Source: Cynocephalus volans (lineage: Eukaryota > Chordata > Mammalia > Dermoptera > Cynocephalidae). From it: DNA of 64,000 bases. Under the pieces are notes generated by a model, which made no database searches, was not told the origin of the DNA, and saw only the letters and a list, made by a program, of their open reading frames with translations. The position numbers and the translations under genes were made by a program. The stretch's first letter is position 1. Each line of letters opens with the position of its first letter. The stretch is taken from NCBI RefSeq assembly GCF_027409185.1, contig NC_084469.1, positions 30,990,293 through 31,054,292 of the forward strand, given 5' to 3'. Below, piece by piece: positions 26,101-37,716 of the stretch.

Positions 26101-28616
26101 ATTCCAAATTAAAGGAGACTAAGAAGACATGACAACTGGCTGGCTGGTTAGCTCATTTGATTAGAGCATGGTGTTATAACAGCAAGGTCAAGGGTTTGGA
26201 TCCCTGCACTGGCCAGCTGCCAAAAAAAAAGAAAAAAAGATATGAAAACTGAACGCAAGGCATGATTTCAGATTTCCTTTTGCTACAATGGTAATGATTG
26301 GGACAATTTTAAAAAGGTCCATAGGCTGGATAGTATTGTTTAATGTTACTTTCCTAGTTTTAAAACTTGTACTTGGTTAAATAAGATAATTCCTGCTCTC
26401 CCCGCCATGTGAGGACACAGCGAGGAGGAGGCCATCTGCAAGCCAAGAAGAGAGCCCTCATCACAAGCAGACCACACTGGCACCCTGATCTCAGACTTCC
26501 AGCCTCTAGAACTGTGAGAAATAAATTTGATGTTTAAGCCAAAAAAAAAAAAAAGAAAGAGAGACAGAATTCCTTGTTTTCAAGAAATGGACACTGAAGT
26601 ATTAAGGAGTGAAAGGACATCTCGTCTGCAACCTACTCTTAAACAGTTCAGGAAAAATTGCATACACAGACACACACACACACAGAGACACACACACACA
26701 CAGGTACTTCAAAAAGTTCATGGAAAGATTCGTATTAACTTTTAATTCTATTTTTTCCATATACTTTTTTTTTTGAAGTAGCCTCGTATACATACACACA
26801 CAGAGAAAGGGAAAAGGACAACACAAATGATAAACTTAACATTTGGGGAATCTAGGTGAAGTGCATTCAGCAACTTTTCTGTAAGCCTAAAATCATGTCA
26901 AAACAAAACAAAAAAAATTTTTTTTTGTTCCTCTGGAAAAGAAAGATATTTCTCTTTAAGAGACAGCACATGTAAATTACTTAGCACAGTGAGTGCCTGC
27001 ACAGAGGAAGCACTCAGTAAACACAACTCATCAACTTACTGTTGATGTTGCTGTTAATGTTAGAGATTGTCCAAGTTAACCCCCCTTGGTAAAACTGAAG
27101 CTCAAGACAGCAGGAAGTTTCCTGCCTGGGGTATACAGGAAGTGTGTGGAATGCCCTGCACCTCTCAGGGTGCCAGTAGGGTTCTCTGAATAACAGGTGC
27201 CATCCAAGTTGTGCAGGCAGAGCTGGGATGCCCTAGGCTCTAGACTGTTGTGTCTCTAAGGAATTCTGAGAGGGCTGTAACCCTCGAGCCAAATGGCCAC
27301 TTTAGTAGGGACACACTGGGCCTGCCTGGACAGAAACATTAGGCAAACTGCATTCATTCATTCACTTGTTCATTTCACCCCATGGCATCCCCAGACTGGT
27401 GGGGAGTCAGACATAGGCATTAAGCAAATGAACTCCCAAATAAGCTATAATTACACTGTGGGAATGCCAAAGAGGCAACGAGAGGGAGTTATTCCAGAAC
27501 CAGAATAACCAGAACCCAGGTCTGGAGGATCAGTGGGTGTTAACCACGTAAAGGAGGAAAAGTGTGCCTAGCCGAGAAACAGCATATACACAGGCCCTCA
27601 GGTGAGAGATGGCCAAGTGCCTTGGGATGAAGCTCAGGGAATGCTGAGTGCTTGGCCTCCAGGAGGGAGCAAGGCAGGGTCAGGGCTGCCCTTCCAGGAG
27701 GAAATAGGAGGAACTCAACAGCATTTACTGAATGAGTAAAAGAACACACATCCCAGTTGTCTGGGCTACTTCATCCCTCCACCTGCCCCTCCCTCTTCCC
27801 ACCCCCACCCCCCCTGGAGTGAGGGCTCTGAACAGTGCCCAATGAACTGCCCCCTCAGCTGGTGGTGCCAGCTCCTACCAGGATGGGGACAGGGGAGGGG
27901 GATGGCCAGGCTGGTGCGGGGGTAAAGGCCTCTGGGCAGGCCCCCCCCCACGCTGGAAACCAAAGAGGCTGGCGGTGGGTGGGGTGACTGAACCGGAAGA
28001 GAGTTCGAGGACATGCCAGGCTGGTGAGTTGCCCCAGTCCCAAGTATGGCACTGACGCTCAGTGATTATAAATACCCTGCCTGGCGCCTGGGCCAGCTGC
28101 CAGGCAGGGCCCCTGGGACGACAGCTGCCACCCAGCCCCCTGCATCCCTGCCCGCTTCTCATGGCCCCAGCACTGGGGCTGCGGCGCTAGGGGAAGGAGC
28201 TGCCTGTGGAAAACCTCATAAATCAAGGAACCCAGAAGCTCCTGTCCACATCATATCACCTCCAGAGCTGGTGGAGGAGTGGAGGGCTCCCTCCCCACCC
28301 GCCACCCTTACACCAAGGACCCAAGGAAGGCCCCCTCCCCAAGCAGAATCACAGACCCCTACTCCAGGGGAAACTACGTCCACACGTGCAAATTCCAGGA
28401 CCCTGGAGAAGGGCACGGCCGTGGGCAGCTGCCCTCCCCACCCCTCCCCCACCTTCCCGACAGTCCCCCGAGAACTCACACGAGCAGGTAGGTCAGGATG
28501 GAGATTTGCAGCAGCCGGTAGAGCAGGCCCACCTTCTTGTTCTTGGCGATGACAAACTTCTCGGTCTTGTAGTCGAACATGGACAGGCAGAGCCCCTTCC
28601 AGCCCGCCTGCCCCAT
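17118..28616 (-). CDS. P2RX5: P2X purinoceptor 5, full-length 12-exon form
   Basis: P2X5 is a trimeric ATP-gated cation channel of the plasma membrane. Minus-strand coding exons are 28480-28616, 23863-24013, 23131-23202, 22777-22852, 22589-22685, 22226-22306, 21788-21926, 21148-21281, 20542-20635, 20343-20408, 18220-18302 and 17118-17283. They sum to 1296 nt, 431 residues plus stop. The order is a cytosolic N-terminus ([12 protein letters not shown]), TM1 near 31-51, a cysteine-rich ectodomain with TKVKG (ATP-site lysines) and [13 protein letters not shown]2 at about 328-360, then YRDKKYEEV (the YxxxK motif), which stabilises P2X channels at the membrane. Exon 10 ([16 protein letters not shown]...), which supplies the first part of TM2, is intact with a CAG acceptor and GTGAGT donor. 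The tail has a 10-residue tandem repeat. The start codon matches the human start. All introns are GT-AG. The gene lies upstream of TAX1BP3 on the same strand. Confidence 0.96.
17190..17249 (-). repeat. In-frame 30-bp tandem repeat in P2RX5 last exon
   Basis: Two 30-bp units encode [10 protein letters not shown] and [10 protein letters not shown] in the cytosolic tail. The 21-bp cores at 17190-17210 and 17220-17240 differ at two positions. The human tail as I recall it has no such exact repeat (GLGLSEQLTSGPGLLGMPEQ). Confidence 0.8.
17723..17770. repeat. Compound microsatellite (CA)n-(CAC)n
   Basis: About nine CA units run directly into about ten CAC units, in the interval between P2RX5 exons 11 and 12. 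Both are perfect or nearly so, so this site is likely polymorphic. Confidence 0.95.
17900..18050 (-). repeat. MIR SINE fragment
   Basis: Shows AGAGAAACTGAGGCCCAAGG, CAAAACCACACGGCGAGACA and GTGGCAGAGCCTGTGAACCA, the reverse complement of the MIR core. Confidence 0.7.
18375..18505 (-). repeat. MIR SINE fragment
   Basis: Shows CCCCATTTGATAGATGAAG, AAACTGGGCTCAGAAAGG and CAAGGCCACAAAGCTGG in MIR reverse-complement order. Confidence 0.7.
19812..20011 (+). mobile_element. MER5A hAT-Charlie DNA transposon
   Basis: Begins CAGTGGTTCTCAGTCAGGG, passes GACATTTTTGGGCATCACAC and CATCCTACAATGCACAGGAC, and ends CCGAGGCTGAGAAATCCTG. This is the full MER5A order at nearly full length, in a P2RX5 intron. 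Confidence 0.88.
24285..24440 (+). repeat. MIR SINE
   Basis: Forward MIR with TATGTGACCCAAGCAAGCCA, TTGGTTTCCCATATGTAACG and GGGATGATTAAATGAGG, in P2RX5 intron 1. Confidence 0.8.
25368..25543 (+). repeat. Dimeric tRNA-Ile-type SINE
   Basis: Two tandem tRNA-like units (GGCCGGCCCGTGGCTCACTG, later GTTCACTCACTGGCTGAGCG) with a poly(A) tail. It is flanked by a 12-bp target-site duplication AAGAAATGTACA at 25356-25367 and 25544-25555. It sits inside the L1. Confidence 0.95.
25741..25797 (-). repeat. Truncated tRNA SINE in the L1 3' UTR
   Basis: A poly(T) run followed by TGGTGTCTGGCTGGTATGGG and GATTTGAATCC, the 3' end of a monomeric SINE on the minus strand. The 5' half is missing. Confidence 0.6.
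25906..26063 (+). repeat. tRNA-derived SINE, second subfamily
   Basis: The head GGGCCGACCCCGTGGCGCAC and the GGGAGCGC segment differ from the main family. The tail region (GCTCACTGGCTGAGCG) is shared. It is flanked by the duplication GTCAATGTCAGG at about 25897-25908 and 26064-26075. Confidence 0.92.
26136..26239 (+). repeat. Monomeric tRNA-Ile-type SINE
   Basis: GGCTGGTTAGCTCATTTGAT head, box B GGGTTTGGATCCCTG, short A-rich tail, inserted in the L1M remnant. Confidence 0.85.
26385..26560 (+). mobile_element. ERVL-MaLR (MST/MLT1-like) LTR fragment
   Basis: Matches the 3' part of a MaLR LTR (CCATGTGAGGACACAGCG, then CCAGCCTCTAGAACTGTGAG and an AATAAA). It is an old, partial and non-coding fossil sitting within the L1M remnant. 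The exact subfamily is uncertain. Confidence 0.7.
26650..26702. repeat. CA microsatellite
   Basis: Interrupted (CA)n with GAGA breaks, next to the mariner MITE at 26701. Confidence 0.85.
26701..26788. mobile_element. Mariner-type MITE, copy 1
   Basis: An 80-90 bp palindromic element. The left terminus reads AGGTACTTCAAAAAGTTCATGG and the right end is its inverse (TTTTTGAAGTAGCCTCGTA). It has no coding capacity. Confidence 0.75.
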
Positions 28617-28830
28617 GCTGCCGTGCCGCCTGGGACGGCCGAGCGCCCCGCCACACGTGCGCCGCGCCGGAAGCCGCTGCCTCCCCGGGTGGGACGTCGG
28701 CGCTGCGGCAGCCCCAGCGGTGCGGCTGCGACCCGCACGGGCCGGCAGGGCGGGCGCCGAGGGCCGCGGGGCTGGTCACGGCCGGCTGCTGGCGCCTAAT
28801 AAAACCTCCGCTGGGAGCTGGGCTGCGGCG
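28480..28830 (-). promoter_or_regulatory. P2RX5 first exon and CpG-rich 5' region
   Basis: GC and CpG content rise sharply from about 28590 to 28830, around and upstream of the P2RX5 start codon at 28616. No TATA box stands out. The transcription start is probably within 200 bp upstream of the start codon. Confidence 0.6.
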
Positions 28831-29989
28831 AGGGCCGGAGACGCGGACTGCGACCTTGCTGCCACCTCTGCCTCCTCCTCCCCTGACACGGTGACACCAC
28901 TGCACCGTCCTCCCCAGCCACTGCCCAGCCGGGAGAAACGATCCCGGGCATTAGGAGTGAGGAAGCAGGAAATGAAATGGGAAGGGCACCTTTTAAGGCA
29001 AAATCTTCGTTTCTCCACACCCCAAGGAACCCCAAAGGGTTCTTCCTATTGAATAGATGGGGAAACTGAGGGACCGGGAGGCGGGACCTACAGCACAGGA
29101 AGTGGAGGTGAAGAGCGGTAAAGTACATTCACAGGTAAACATAACAGGTTTCTTGATTCACCTGCCACCAGAAATCCCCGGGGAGCCCTGGCTCTTCACA
29201 CAGGCTGGGAGGGACAAAGACTTGTCCAACCCATGGCTGCTTGTTCCTTCTGCAGCAGCTGCTGTCCCGAGTGTCCACACACCAAGAACTGTCCCACACT
29301 CAGGGCAGATGGGGCGGGGGTGGGCACAGGCAACCAGACCTAGGATCATAAATACGCCTGGAGAGAGGGCACGCACCAGCTGTGCGGAAAGGTTGTCAAA
29401 GCAAGAGATAGACCTAATCCAGGCTACTGTGACTGCAACCCTGACAGTGCATGAAATTAAAGAGACGGGGTGGCAGCGGGGAGGAGGGAAGGCCTCCTGG
29501 AGGAGCTCTGCTTTAGAACACATGACAGCCCTGGACAGCCAGGGCGCTGGGTGAGCTGTATGTTGAGGAGCTGTGCACCCTCGTTTTCTCATCCTGCAGT
29601 CTGACCACAAGCAGTCCTCCTCTCCCTAGCTCCAACCTTCACACACAAACGAGAAGCTCCCTTCCCTGAACCACGGACTCCAGGAGTTGGAATGGACCCT
29701 AAAGTTCACGTGTGACCCTCTCTAAAAGTAAAAGCCCCAGGGAAGAACGTCTCCAGATTTAATGTGCATGGGAATCATGGAGGCGGGGGGGGGGGGGTGG
29801 AACACGATGACAAATTCCTCAACCCCACCCCTAAAATTTTCATTCACTGTCTAGGATGGGGCTGGGAGTCTGTATCGTACGCTGAAGCTGTCATTTGGGA
29901 AGCACAGATCTTTGCATCTTTTCATCAGTTACCATTTCCTCAAAAAGGCCTGTCATTATCATCTACCAAAAGTAGCCCCACCTCCATCC

Positions 29990-30205
29990 CAATCACTTTC
30001 TATCTCATTACCCCATTTTATTCCCTCAGAGCACTGTCACTATCTAATACGATCTCATTAACTTATTGACTATGTCCCCTACTAAGACTAGAAGCTCCAG
30101 GAGGGCAGGGACCTCGGCTTTGGACATCTCTGTATCCCATGCCCAGCACTTTGCCTGCCACATAATATTTCTATACGTACTTGCTGAATGAGTGAACAAA
30201 CCCAA
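29990..30205 (+). repeat. L2 LINE 3' end
   Basis: CATTACCCCATTTTATTCCC, AGACTAGAAGCTCCAGGAGG and CATGCCCAGCACTTTGCCTG lead to the L2 terminus. A SINE is inserted just after it. Confidence 0.75.
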
Positions 30206-30211
30206 CGCTGA

Positions 30212-30212
<1 letters not shown>

Positions 30213-30243
<31 letters not shown>

Positions 30244-30390
30244 TGACCGGTAAGGGGATCTTAACCCTTGACTTGGTGTTGTCAGGACCACGCTCAGCCA
30301 GTGAGCGAACCGGCCATCCGTATATGGGATCTGAACCCGGGGCCTTGGTGTTATCAGCACCGCACTCTCCCGAGTGAGCCACGGGCCGGC
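30213..30390 (-). repeat. Dimeric tRNA-Ile-type SINE
   Basis: Full dimer on the minus strand with a T-rich tail of about 25 nt. Target-site duplication CCAACGCTGAT at 30202-30212 and 30391-30401. Confidence 0.95.
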
Positions 30391-30465
30391 CCAACGCTGA
30401 TCTTTTTTAAAACAGAGGTGGTATTTGGAGCTACCACCCTGTCCAATTCATGACAGGGAATTTTA

Positions 30466-30639
30466 TATTTTTATTTATTTTTTATTAAAGATGACCAGTA
30501 AGGGGATCTTAACCCTTGAGTTGGTGTTGTCAGCACCACGCTCAGCCAGTGAGCGAACCGGCCATCCGTATATGGGATCTGAACCCAGGGCCTTGGTGTT
30601 ATCAGCACCGCACTCTCCTGAGTGAGCCACGGACTGGCC
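30466..30639 (-). repeat. Dimeric tRNA-Ile-type SINE
   Basis: A second copy 75 bp away in the same orientation. It has its own 17-bp flanking repeat at 30449-30465 and 30640-30656 (CATGACAGGGAATTTTA with one change), so the two arose from separate insertions. Confidence 0.95.
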
Positions 30640-31929
30640 CATGACTGGGAATTTTAGAAGCCATAGTCCCTCCCACTCTCCTGCCAGTCTCTTCCCGGGC
30701 CCTCCCCTAAAATGGCTCTCCAGCACGCCTTGGAGAAGCAGCCCGCACCCATTGACACCATGCCTATGAAGATGCTCATCAACCTGAGATCATGGCTCCA
30801 GGGTAAGGTACAGTGGGAAGGTGGACTTTCAGTCTCGCCAGAGTCCCCAAATTTTATGTGGCCTGGAGAAAAGCTTCAGAGGCTGGAAAGCATCCGTCCC
30901 ATAGAGTCCCCCTCCCCCACCCTTGAGCAAGCAACACACAGGACAGTGCCCTGTAGAGCATCTCCACTCCTCAAAGGGAGTTCCAGGTTTTGTGGCCAGG
31001 GCCTGGTCTGTGGAGGGATCCCCCAGGAACCAGGGCCTTCATTTTGCAGAGGTTGGGGTAACTGAGGCCCCAGGTCACAGAGCAGAGCCTATAACTAGCC
31101 CCAGTCCAGGGATCCCTCCTACTCTTGATTAGCCAGACCTTTACTGAGTGTCTACTGTGTGCTGCTGGAGAAGCTGAAATGCCAGGCCCCTACCCTCTAT
31201 GGCCTGTCACAACTGCCACTCTGGCTTTAGAGAGGGGGCCCTGCTCTTATTTGCCCTCCAGTGTAGACAGCCCCTCCTGAACTCCCCGCAGCAGAGCCAA
31301 GCCCAGGCTGCAATTTCTACAGAACTATCCCACGCTTTAGAGACCACATGAAGGGGATCCAGAGAGGAAAGGGCTGCTCTCAGGACTAGGGCTGAGGCCA
31401 GACCCAGAGGCAGACCCCTCCATGTGGGGTCACTTACAGCACAGCTGCTTAGACTAGATCCAGACCCATTAGTGAGTCATGGACATCAATTTACTAGATT
31501 ACAACCAGCATATATGTACATAAAGAAAATATCAGTGTGTTTAAGGAAGTAAGGGTAGGTATTGTTTTGTACAACTTTAGTTTCAATAAAAGTGTGTCTG
31601 TATGACGTTATGATGTAGAATATATTTCCCTCTGTGGGTCACAGTCAAAATAATGTGAAAAATACAAGCTGCTACCTAAGGTACCTGCATTCTATGCCCA
31701 CATGGCTGGGACCAACTCACCACTCCCCCAAGTACAGGCCTAACATCCATTATGCCCAAAGGGGAGAAGAGGGCTTTGCTTTTTAGATGTGCATTATTAG
31801 AAGTCCAAGTCAGGGACATTTCCAAATCCAACATGACTTCTCCATTTGAGAGAAACTGCCTGCTAGATTTCTAGATTCTACCCATCTCAACAGTCGCAGA
31901 GCCCCAAGGTACCCTATTAAAATGGTCTC

Positions 31930-32130
31930 CACCACTATTATCACCGTGAATACTTATCAGCACTTACTACTCGCTAAGCCCTGTGCTAAACGCTTTACAC
32001 GTCTAGACTCATTTAATCGTCACAACCCTACATGGTTGATACTATTATCATCTTTACTTTTCCCTACGAGGTTAGAGGTATCCGTGGTCATACCAATAGC
32101 AAGCATCTGTGTCAGAATCTGAATCCAGGC
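31930..32130 (-). repeat. MIR SINE
   Basis: Reverse-complement MIR: CAGCACTTACTACTCGCTAA, CTCATTTAATCGTCACAACC, and an end with CAGAATCTGAATCCAGGCG. Near full length. Confidence 0.8.
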
Positions 32131-34275
32131 GACCTGGCTCGACAGCCCAAGAAATCGTCTCCACTGTCCCCATGAGCACAGTGCTTTGTTTCCACATCGC
32201 TTGCCTGACTCGCTCTGTGAGCCAGCCAGAGGTAATGGTAAAGACCATTTCACACCTGATGAGACTAGGTCCAGAAGTCCCCCGAGCTGTGACTAACACT
32301 AGGTCTCCCAGCCATTCACTGGGGCTCTAGAGCTCTGTCCTCAATAGAGACTGTGGCCTCTTCTGGAGACACTGAGTGTGTAGCTCCTACATTTGCCCTG
32401 CTGCTGTGGAGGGTGGCCACTGCCAGGGCCAGGACCAGGATCCTGCAGAACACCATCTTCCCACCCAGTCGTGCAGTGCTCTTTGGAGGGAAACAGACTC
32501 TCACAATGCCTCTCACAATGGGGGGGTCAGTCAGAATGAGCACCTTCTGCAGCAGCTCCCACTGCAGCTGGGGCCAAGAGTACCACCCTGGCATGCCAAG
32601 AACTGACTGGGTGCCTTTCAACTTAACTCCCTGGGTCAGGAGATGGGGTGAATGGCTAGTCTTCAAAGCCGTCGAAGCCCCCTCTCCGCCTCCTACCACA
32701 CCCTTCTTTCTCTTCTCTCACAGGAGTCCACATCGTGCTTTGCTTTAATGAGTGCTGTCACCTGAAATAAAGGAAAGGATTAGCAGTGAGTGAACCATTC
32801 CCATCTGGTTCATAAGCCTTTCTTTGTCTAGCTGGATGATTTAAGGTACTTGCAGTGAAGGGAAGGGAAATTAGAAAATGAATTTCTAAAGGGCCATTTT
32901 CGTTTTTACATCATATCATTTGCTAAAAGACTTGCCAGCATTTAAGTCTATTATTTGCGTGGCTTGGACCCACTCCTGGGACCATCTTGGTCTGGTCTGG
33001 GTCCTGGGACGGTCTCCTCCAGAAACCATGGTGGATCCTCAGACAGCGCCCTTCACCCCTCCAAAGAAATGCACTGGGGGCTCTACTTGGGGGGAAACAG
33101 ACCCACCTGTCTCTGATTCCAATCTTTCCCCCATTCCATTCTCTCCCTTCTCCTATGAATGTTACAGATTACAAGGGAGAAAGCAGGTGCAATGGGATGA
33201 GCCTTTACAGGCAGAGGAGTCAGCCCTCAATCAAGAAAAACTCCCATTTCTCTAGTGGGTGAGCAGAAGGAGCTTCCAAGAGGGAAAATGTTGGCTGCAG
33301 CAGAACTGCCAATAGCATCACTGTGTTTCCATCGGCAGCCTGGAGGTGTCACCTGGTCAGCCCTGCAGCCTCCAAAGACACATGGGTTCCCCCTTTCCCC
33401 TCCAGCCCCAGTAAGGAGGAAATAAAGCCTTCCCCTTAACCAGAAAGGCTAACAAACTCAAAGACATTCTCCACAAAATTAAAAGAACAAAATAGAAATA
33501 AAGAAAACATAAATCCCATGAAATAATATGGTTCTTAGAGTAGAGGTTCAGATGTTACTTACATATCGTGAATTCTATTTCCCACCCCAAAGGAGAGGGA
33601 AGGCCTGGAGGTAGGAGATTTGTCCTAGAGCACAAAAGGAGGTTGTTATAAGACAAGGAGGACCTTGGAGAACCATCTGCAGCCTCCCTTCAAAGTCCTA
33701 AGTATCCTGGGTCCCAGAGAAGAGTGGGAAAGAGGTGGAATGGGAAGGACTTCACCAAGGGCATCACAAACACATTCCATTAATAGACATGACTGATCCA
33801 TTTAAGAACTAGCAGATGCATTACTAATGTCATTTAAATACAGTCAACAGGAAAAAGGAAGCTCCTCTCATGGGAATCATTTTCGCATCCATCAGCAGCT
33901 CATGGGACCCATCTTAATTGATGGGTTGGTTCTCATTACTTAGCTCCCAATATCTGACCTGAGGAAAAACTCTGAGGTAATGCTAGTCCACTGGGCACTG
34001 AAAAGGATAAAGGTTCAAAGTGGAGACAACCAAGCCCACAAAGCAGTGACGACTCTAACATGGTACATCTCAGAGCAAGATTCACCTCATTCTTCCTGCT
34101 GCTCCCTGCGGTGACTTCCCCCAACACCCTGCATGAAACTTCTCACGTCCATCCAGTCATCTCCATTCTACAGCTGACAGGACTGCAGTGGTCATGAAAC
34201 AAGAGTGCACATGAGATGCTCATATAAAACACTACAAGTGTTTGTGGCTTCCCACAGTTCCTTGTACACAATTCT

Positions 34276-34346
34276 TTTCCTCCTTGTTTTTTTTTGTTGT
34301 TGTTGTTGTTGACCTTGAACCCACGACCTTGGTGTTAGAAAACCTT
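34276..34346 (-). repeat. Truncated tRNA SINE
   Basis: A (TTG)n-rich tail followed by GACCTTGAACCCACGACCTT and GGTGTTAG, flanked by CACAATTCTT on both sides. Only the 3' half is present. Confidence 0.65.
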
Positions 34347-34379
34347 GTTCACAATTCTTATATAGATTCTTACACAATA

Positions 34380-34660
34380 TACTGTCCCCACCTGCCTTTC
34401 CAGCCTCATATTCCCCACCACGCACACTCAGCTTCAGCCAAATTGGCTTTCATGCTTTATTTATCACATCCATCATTTTCCAGCCTCTGTGCTTTGCCCA
34501 GGCTGATCTCTCCTCAGTCCTCAGCTGCAAGGTTTGGCCTACAGGTGTCCATCTCCTTCACAAATAGCCTCCTGGAATCCCTCTCCTACTCTAAATTCCT
34601 GCAGGACAGATCTGTACCACTTAGAGTTCACTGCTTTCTCCCTTGCTGTCACAACTGGGC
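34380..34660 (+). repeat. L2 LINE fragment
   Basis: Pyrimidine-rich L2-like text (CCTGCCTTTCCAGCCTCAT, AGCCTCTGTGCTTTGCCCAG, GAATCCCTCTCCTACTCTAA), without the terminal AATAAA part. Confidence 0.6.
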
Positions 34661-35054
34661 GCATATCTGCTGCTAGAGATATCAGGGCAGGAAAGGGCCT
34701 TTGTACCACAAGACCTTCATGAAAAAGGTAGTCACTGAGGCTTGAAGAATGACGAGCAAGGAATGAATGAAATTCCTGATCACTCAGCCTCTGCCCATTA
34801 GCCTATATATTTGAACTGTCTGGGGTGGAGGGACTAAGCCTTTATTTTGTGTGTATATTCACAGGAGATTCCAACAGAAATAATTCTACGACAACACGAA
34901 GTTCCATTTGTCTCCTGGAGCAACTTCTCAGTCTTCAAGACTCCAACTCTGTGCTCAGCATTAACCAATGGCAAAGTGTATTCAGATGAGTGCACTCTGA
35001 TCACATAACTACTGTTTCACAGAGTGCAGTTCTTACATCAAAATCACCTGGAGT

Positions 35055-35230
35055 TGGGCCGGCCCGTGGCTCACTCGGGAGAGTGCGGTGCTGATAACAC
35101 CAAGGCTCCGGGTTCGGATCCCATATATGGATGGCCGGTTCGCTCACTGGCTGAGCGTGGTGCTGACAACACCAAGTCAAGGGTTAAGATCCCCTTACCG
35201 GTCATCTTTTTAAAAAAAAAAAAAAAAAAA
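35055..35230 (+). repeat. Dimeric tRNA-Ile-type SINE in a hAT remnant
   Basis: Full dimer with poly(A) tail. It splits a MER20-like hAT element: the phrase AAAATCACCTGGAGT occurs at 35040-35054 and again at about 35227-35241 as the target-site duplication. Confidence 0.95.
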
Positions 35231-35831
35231 TCACCTGGAGTGCCTACAAAAAAAGCAGATTCCCAGGCCCAACCCAAGCTACAGCATCAGAACCTTTAGG
35301 GGTAGGGCCAAGGAACCTGAACAGTTGAGCTCCACAAGTCATTCTTCCCATCACCAAAGTCGGAAAAACACCACTCAACTCCAGGGCTGTCACCTATGCC
35401 TTGCCCAGTCTGTAATGAAGCTTTTGTGGAAAAAGCATTAGACTTGCAATCCAAAAACCTTCCATTGGAATAATGGCTCTGCCATATACTAGACCTATTG
35501 CCTTGGGCAGGTTGTATCCTCCTCCATAAAACAGTGATCACCGCCTGGAGTGATCATTAAGATTAGCTGTAAAAAGTACAAAGCCTATGCAGGACACGTG
35601 GCTTTTTCAAATGGAACCAGAGCATACAGCATAGGAAGCCTGAAAAGCTGGATGGAAAACAATTTACACATCTATTTGTATTATCCTTTAACTGAAATTT
35701 AGCATTTCCTTTAATTATAAATGTAAGCAACAACCATAGTAGTATTAGCAGTAACTGTAATGTTGATACCAATAAAAATTAGACATTTTCCCATCACATT
35801 ACAAGTATTGCAGATATCTCAAAATATATTC

Positions 35832-35997
35832 TTTTTTTCTTTTAAAGATGACCGGTAAGGGGATCTTAACCCTTGACTTGGTGTTGTCAGCACCACACTC
35901 AGCCAGTGAGCGAACCGGCCATCCCTATATGGGATCCGAACCCGGGGCCTTGGTGTTATCGGCACCACACTCTCCCGAGTGAGCCACGGGCCGGCCC
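35832..35997 (-). repeat. Dimeric tRNA-Ile-type SINE
   Basis: Minus-strand dimer flanked by TCAAAATATATTC at 35819-35831 and 35998-36010. Confidence 0.95.
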
Positions 35998-36356
35998 TCA
36001 AAATATATTCTAAGCTCATCACTACTTTGAAAGTAGAGTAGTTATTAGACCTGCTGTGTTAATGCATTAATAAAGAAGCACATATTCCCCTTACCAACCA
36101 GCTGTTTAAAAAAAGGGGGGGAAGCATATATATCTCTATATCATAAATTTTTAAAAATATTCTCGTTATTATATTTCAGTATAATTGGTTGTTTGTAAAG
36201 TTCTATGTATTTAAAATCAAGCTGATGGATAGATAGATGGGAAAATATGTGATAAAGCAAGAATAGTAAAATGTTAATGGAGGAAATTGGGTAGTGGGTA
36301 GACAGGTGTTCACTGTAAAATTCAACATTTCTGTATGTTTGAACATTTTCATAATA

Positions 36357-36647
36357 CAGTAGTCCCCCCCTTATGCACGGAGGACATATTTCAAGACCCC
36401 TAGTAGATGCCTGAAACCTAGAACCAAACCCCATACATACATACCTTTGATAAAGTTTAATTTATAAATTAGGCACAGTAAGAGATTAACAGCAATAACT
36501 AATAATAAAACAATTATAACAATGCACTGTAATAAAAATTATGTGAATGTTTATTTCTGGATTTTTCCATTTATTGTTTTCAAACTGCAGTTGACCATGG
36601 GTAACTAAAACCACAGAAAGCAAAACTGCAGATAAGGGGAACTACCG
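36357..36647 (+). mobile_element. Tigger/MER2-type DNA transposon
   Basis: Starts CAGTAGTCCCCCCCTTATGC and ends with the inverted terminus (GATAAGGGGAACTACCG), each next to a TA target. Inside are CCTGAAACC and CTGCAGTTGACCATGGGTAAC, typical of this nonautonomous pogo-like family. It is 291 bp and has no transposase. Confidence 0.88.
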
Positions 36648-37716
36648 TACAATGTTTGGAAAGAAATCTGAGAAGGGGTTGCTAGACTGCCAAAAGGGTC
36701 TATGGTACACAAAAAAGTTAGAAATCCCTGACTTAGAGGTACTAGGTGTCTTTAACCAGTTAACCAATCTATCCAGTCAGTTCTTCATCCAGGAGGCAAA
36801 AGCCCCCAAGCCCCAGCGTCCTAATTCCAGTTAGGCTGTCAGCCTTTTGCTAGACTAAGAAATCTAAAAGGTTTGCAGAACCAAGGCAGGCCAGTGGTGT
36901 TCTCTCCCACCCCAGCAATCCAACCGTAATCTCAGATCTCATAGCTCTGAAAAAAACCAAAGCCAAGAGCCCGAGAACATGTCCCAGTGCTCTGGGTAGG
37001 GCTAGTCCAGGCTGCCTTCCTAGGCCCTGGTCAGAGGAGGAGGCATCCACAGAGGCCACACCTTCAGTCCCCCTGACCACTCTGGCCTCAGGACTGCAAC
37101 TGGCTATAGGGTCCTAGGAGTTGACCAGCCACACCCAGAATCCCCTCCTCAGAGAGGGAAGGAAGGAGGGGAAAAAGTCTCTCACCTGGAGGCTGGCGCC
37201 ACAGTCCGTCTTCTTCCTTGTAGCACTTAGGGAGAGTTTCTCTTTCAGACTGACCACCAATAATGACTACTGCTTACTAACGCCCACCACCTCATCTGTA
37301 AGACTTATTTCCTCCACTTTGGAGAGCACAGTGCTCTATAATTCCATTAAAGTCAAATCATCCTTACTTGCCCAAAGGCTCAGAAGTTCAAAGGTAGAAA
37401 TATACCTCTTCTATTCCAGAAGCATGGGGCAGTTTCAAAATAGTAAGAAAATGCCAGGGCCACCTTTTAACTTGACAATAAAGAGAAAATAAAGCATAGA
37501 GTGGGGAAAAAAAAATCTTATTTCATGTAAAAATACAGTCTTGCCAACAATCAAAGAAAAGTAAACTAAAACTATGGCTATATACCCATTATTCAAATTA
37601 AATTAAGTAAAAATGGAAATCCCAAGACATATTCATGGTGCTGATAACGATGTAATGTGGTTCAGTTTTTCTGGAAAGCAATTTGGCACTGCATAGCAAT
37701 TACAAAAATGTCTTTA

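Larger units (their letters stand above)
26064..26690 (+). mobile_element. L1M-type 3' UTR remnant, split by other inserts
   Basis: Pieces such as AGATTCAGAAACAATTCCAA and GGACACTGAAGTATTAAGG match the old L1M 3' UTR also seen at 59880-60290. A monomeric SINE and an LTR fragment interrupt it. Confidence 0.55.

Noticed and set aside
31440-31690. Possible hAT element with GTGGGTCACAGTC and AGTGAGTCATGGAC phrases
   Set aside because: Similarity to the GTGGGTCGCGAC-type hAT elements is suggestive but I could not place the ends.
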